Of a stretch of 7,301 bases of DNA, positions 5,496 to 7,301 are shown one piece after another; the first letter of the stretch is position 1; every line of letters starts with the position of its first letter. The notes below the pieces were generated by a model, which had not been told where the DNA came from, ran no database searches, and was given only the letters and a program-made list of their open reading frames with translations. Source of the stretch: UBA7803 sp041686955 (GTDB taxonomy: Bacteria; Pseudomonadota; Gammaproteobacteria; Pseudomonadales; Azotimanducaceae); NCBI GenBank assembly GCA_041686955.1, contig JAWLCV010000124.1, positions 1-7,301 of the forward strand, in the 5' to 3' direction. The position numbers and the translations under genes were made by a program.

Positions 5496-5506
5496 CGCCC
5501 GAGCAC

Positions 5507-5534
5507 TTGCCGATTCCCGATTCTGGACTATAAC
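5507..5534 (+). promoter_or_regulatory. sigma-70 promoter of the sutA-like gene
   Basis: TTGCCG (5507-5512, 4/6) and TATAAC (5529-5534, 5/6) are separated by 16 bp. Transcription would start near 5541, about 24 nt before the ATG. It lies directly after the amtB terminator, so the small gene appears to be expressed separately from the nitrogen operon. Confidence 0.6.
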
Positions 5535-5564
5535 TCCGGCAACGTTCACGGCCGGAGGTGAGCC

Positions 5565-5756
5565 ATGACCCAGACCAGCAGGAGCCAGGCGCCGGAGGTC
5601 CACAGCATCGCGGCCAGGCAACCCGTGCGCAGCCAGCTCGAGGCGGACGTGGAGGCGTTTCTGGCCCAAGGCGGCAACATCCAGGAAGTTCCCCGGGACT
5701 ACCGGGCCGACCCGCCCAAGCGGCCGGCGAGCACCTACGGCCGAGGGTCCATCTGA
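5565..5756 (+). CDS. SutA-like RNA polymerase-associated small protein, 63 aa
   Basis: In Pseudomonas aeruginosa SutA is a small, mostly disordered protein that binds RNA polymerase and aids transcription during slow growth. The C-terminal half here, FLAQGGNIQEV (32-42), ADPPKRP (48-54) and the end YGRGSI (58-63), lines up with the SutA end as I remember it (FLARGGKVQEI, ADPPKKP, YGSRPI). P. aeruginosa SutA is about 105 residues with a long acidic N-terminal tail. Here only about 30 residues precede the conserved part and they are not acidic. The start is secure: GGAGG at 5554-5558 lies 6 nt before ATG 5565, and an in-frame TGA at 5559-5561 blocks any extension. Placement next to amtB also agrees with my memory of Pseudomonas. 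Homology is judged by eye, so the RNA-polymerase role is inferred. Confidence 0.72.
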   Translation: MTQTSRSQAPEVHSIAARQPVRSQLEADVEAFLAQGGNIQEVPRDYRADPPKRPASTYGRGSI

Positions 5757-5765
5757 CGGGACCCT
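5744..5765 (+). repeat. stem-loop over the stop codon of the sutA-like gene
   Basis: AGGGTCC (5744-5750) pairs perfectly with GGACCCT (5759-5765) around an 8-nt loop containing the TGA stop. No T-tract is visible before the assembly gap, so it could be a 3' stabilising structure or the first part of a terminator lost in the gap. Confidence 0.4.
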
Positions 5766-5782
5766 CCTGCCCGCGCCCCGCG

Positions 5783-5882
5783 NNNNNNNNNNNNNNNNNN
5801 NNNNNNNNNNNNNNNNNNNNNNNNNNNNNNNNNNNNNNNNNNNNNNNNNNNNNNNNNNNNNNNNNNNNNNNNNNNNNNNNNN
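5783..5882. other. assembly gap of exactly 100 N
   Basis: All bases from 5783 to 5882 are N. A round 100 is the usual placeholder for a gap of unknown length, so the true distance between the sutA-like gene and thrC is not known and may even be zero. Both flanks are almost pure G/C and share a 14-bp identical sequence (5769-5782 and 5890-5903). The right flank holds a CCCGCG-CCC-CGCGGG hairpin (5891-5905). Confidence 0.97.
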
Positions 5883-5914
5883 CCCCGCGGCCCGCGCCCC
5901 GCGGGCGCGGCGCG

Positions 5915-5943
5915 ATGACCTGACGGCGGCGCCGGCCTACAAT
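5915..5943 (+). promoter_or_regulatory. sigma-70 promoter of thrC
   Basis: ATGACC (5915-5920, 4/6) and TACAAT (5938-5943, 5/6) are separated by 17 bp. Transcription would start near 5950, giving a leader of about 29 nt. It suggests thrC can be transcribed alone rather than only from an upstream hom gene. Confidence 0.5.
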
Positions 5944-5978
5944 ACGCGGCTTTTCGTCGTTCCCCAGCAGAGCAGGTC

Positions 5979-7301
5979 ATGCGTTACGTCAGCACCCGGG
6001 GCCGGACCCCGCCTTTGAGCTTCCAGGATGCGGTGGTCACCGGGCTTGCGCCCGACGGCGGGCTGCTGCTGCCGGAGACCATTCCCGACGTCTCGGCGCA
6101 CCTCGACCGCTGGCGTGGCCTCGGCTTCGTCGACCTGGCGGTGGAGCTGATTCCGCTGTTCGCCGACGACCTGCCGGCGGCCGACCTGGAGGATCTCATC
6201 CGCCGTGCCTACGCCACCTTCGCTCACGAGGAAGTCATTCCGCTGGTTCCCGTGGGTGACGTGACCGTGATGGAGCTGTTCCACGGTCCCACCCTGGCGT
6301 TCAAGGACGTGGCCCTGCAGCTTCTGGGCAGGCTGTTCGAGTACGTGCTGGCGCGGCGCGGCGAGCAGCTCAACATCCTGGCCGCCACCAGCGGCGACAC
6401 CGGCAGCGCCGCCATCGCCGGAGTGCGGGGCATCGACGCCATCGACATCTTCGTGATGTATCCCCACGGCCGGGTGAGTCCGCTGCAGGAGCTGCAGATG
6501 ACCACCGTGGCGGACCCCAACGTGCATTGCCTGGCGGTGGACGGCAGCTTCGACGACTGCCAGAACCTCATGAAGACCCTGTTCGCCGACCTGGATTTCA
6601 AGCGCCGCCATCATCTGGGCGCGGTGAACTCGGTGAACTGGGCGCGGGTGCTGGCCCAGGTGGTGTACTACGGCTATGCGAGCCTCAGGCTCGGCGCCGG
6701 CGCCCCGGTCACCTTCTGCGTGCCCACCGGCAACTTCGGCAACGTGTTCGCCGGCTACCTGGCCAAGCGCATGGGCTTTCCGGTGGAGCGGCTGATCCTG
6801 GCCACCAACGAGAACGACATCCTCTCGGTGTTCTTCGCCACCGGCGAGTACCAGCGCGGCGACGTCCGCTACACCATCACGCCGGCCATGGACATTCAGG
6901 TGGCCAGCAACTTCGAGCGCTACCTGTACTACCTCATGGAGCAGGACAGCCAGCGCCTGGAGGCGTTCATGCGGGAGTTCGCGGCCAGCGGCCGGGCGGC
7001 CCTGGACCAGCCGCCGGGAACGGCCGATTTCGCCGCCACCGCGGTGGACGTGCAGAGCACCGTGAGCGCCATCCGCCGCGCCTACCGGGAGCACGGCTAC
7101 CTGGCCGACCCCCACACGGCCGTGGGCCTGGCGGCGGCGGAACGGTTCGCAAGCCAGGGTCCCGTGGTGTGCCTGGCCACCGCCCACCCGGCCAAATTCC
7201 CCGATGCCGTGAACGAGGCGGTGGGGGCGGACGTGGCGCACCACGAGGCGCTGGAGGCGCTGCGCGGGCTGCCGACCCGGCGCACCGAGATTCCCGCGAG
7301 C
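5979..7301 (+). CDS. thrC: threonine synthase, first 441 residues (3' end outside window)
   Basis: A PLP enzyme that turns O-phosphohomoserine into threonine, the last step of threonine synthesis in the cytoplasm. The frame is open from ATG 5979 to the window edge. The N-terminal domain MRYVSTRG...LSFQDAVVTGLAPDGGLLLPE (1-33) is typical of the E. coli/Pseudomonas class. The PLP lysine is K109 in LFHGPTLAFKDVALQLLG. The SGDTGSAA block is at 138-145, NSVNWARVLAQVVYY at 217-231, and the phosphate-binding PTGNFGN at 249-255. TATAHPAKFPDAV-type C-terminal sequence appears as LATAHPAKFPDAV (399-411). All expected motifs are present, and at a family length of roughly 430-480 residues only a short tail should be missing. 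The ribosome site is weak (AGGT at 5974-5977, very close to the ATG). The usual upstream partner hom is not seen; the assembly gap lies there, although the neighbour beyond it is the sutA-like gene. Confidence 0.96.
   Translation, partial: MRYVSTRGRTPPLSFQDAVVTGLAPDGGLLLPETIPDVSAHLDRWRGLGFVDLAVELIPLFADDLPAADLEDLIRRAYATFAHEEVIPLVPVGDVTVMELFHGPTLAFKDVALQLLGRLFEYVLARRGEQLNILAATSGDTGSAAIAGVRGIDAIDIFVMYPHGRVSPLQELQMTTVADPNVHCLAVDGSFDDCQNLMKTLFADLDFKRRHHLGAVNSVNWARVLAQVVYYGYASLRLGAGAPVTFCVPTGNFGNVFAGYLAKRMGFPVERLILATNENDILSVFFATGEYQRGDVRYTITPAMDIQVASNFERYLYYLMEQDSQRLEAFMREFAASGRAALDQPPGTADFAATAVDVQSTVSAIRRAYREHGYLADPHTAVGLAAAERFASQGPVVCLATAHPAKFPDAVNEAVGADVAHHEALEALRGLPTRRTEIPAS

Noticed and set aside
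4103..5506. Long minus-strand open frame (467 codons) opposite amtB
   Set aside because: Again a GC-driven shadow: its protein is His/Glu/Gly-rich without domains, and it covers the terminator and all of amtB.
5937..7244. Minus-strand open frame (435 codons) opposite thrC
   Set aside because: Threonine synthase on the plus strand keeps every PLP-site motif; the antisense frame is a compositional shadow.
1..7301. Mobile element, CRISPR array, toxin-antitoxin, phage or defence system, tRNA or rRNA
   Set aside because: I looked on both strands and saw no transposase, integrase, regularly spaced repeats, clover-leaf sequences or defence-type domains. The visible stretches explain themselves as housekeeping and nitrogen genes; only the N gap is blind.

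Overview
The window is ordinary chromosomal DNA from a GC-rich gammaproteobacterium. The evidence is strong G/C preference at third codon positions, a UbiK/ComM pair, a GlnK-AmtB pair beside a SutA-like gene, a cytochrome c5 and a Pseudomonas-style threonine synthase. From memory, the order comM, ubiK, glnK, amtB, sutA resembles the Pseudomonas arrangement. The inserted TorF-type porin and the very acidic exported protein suggest a Chromatiales/Ectothiorhodospiraceae-like, possibly halophilic, relative, but that placement is inference.

Layout. Positions 1-287 hold the 3' end of an isovaleryl-CoA dehydrogenase gene (leucine breakdown). A consensus-like sigma-70 promoter overlaps its end and drives a small exported cytochrome c5 (411-842). 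Convergent to it, and overlapping it by 7 bp, is the minus-strand pair ubiK-comM (2676 down to 836), joined by a 4-nt stop/start overlap inside a 21-bp tandem duplication. Positions 2677-3017 are a 341-bp divergent regulatory region with a sigma-54 (-24/-12) promoter and two NtrC-like operators. They are centred near -108 and -141, close to the layout of the E. coli glnAp2 enhancer. Downstream lies a nitrogen-response operon: a TorF-family outer-membrane porin (3018-3731), PII protein GlnK (3826-4164) and ammonium transporter AmtB (4193-5440). It is closed by a strong UUCG-loop terminator (5464-5495). A separate sigma-70 promoter then drives a 63-aa SutA-like gene (5565-5756). A 100-N assembly gap (5783-5882) follows, then threonine synthase thrC (5979 to the window end, lacking its last residues).

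How the genes work together. The central unit reads as an ammonium-acquisition operon. Under nitrogen limitation NtrC-P and sigma-54 would switch on a porin for passage through the outer membrane, AmtB for passage through the inner membrane, and GlnK to gate AmtB. The other genes are housekeeping neighbours: ubiquinone synthesis, DNA branch migration during transformation, electron transfer and amino-acid metabolism. I see no mobile element, CRISPR array, defence system, tRNA or rRNA. The points most worth checking are the near-palindromic sigma-54 promoter that could fire both ways, the nitrogen-controlled acidic porin, and the SutA-like protein that lacks an acidic N-terminal tail.
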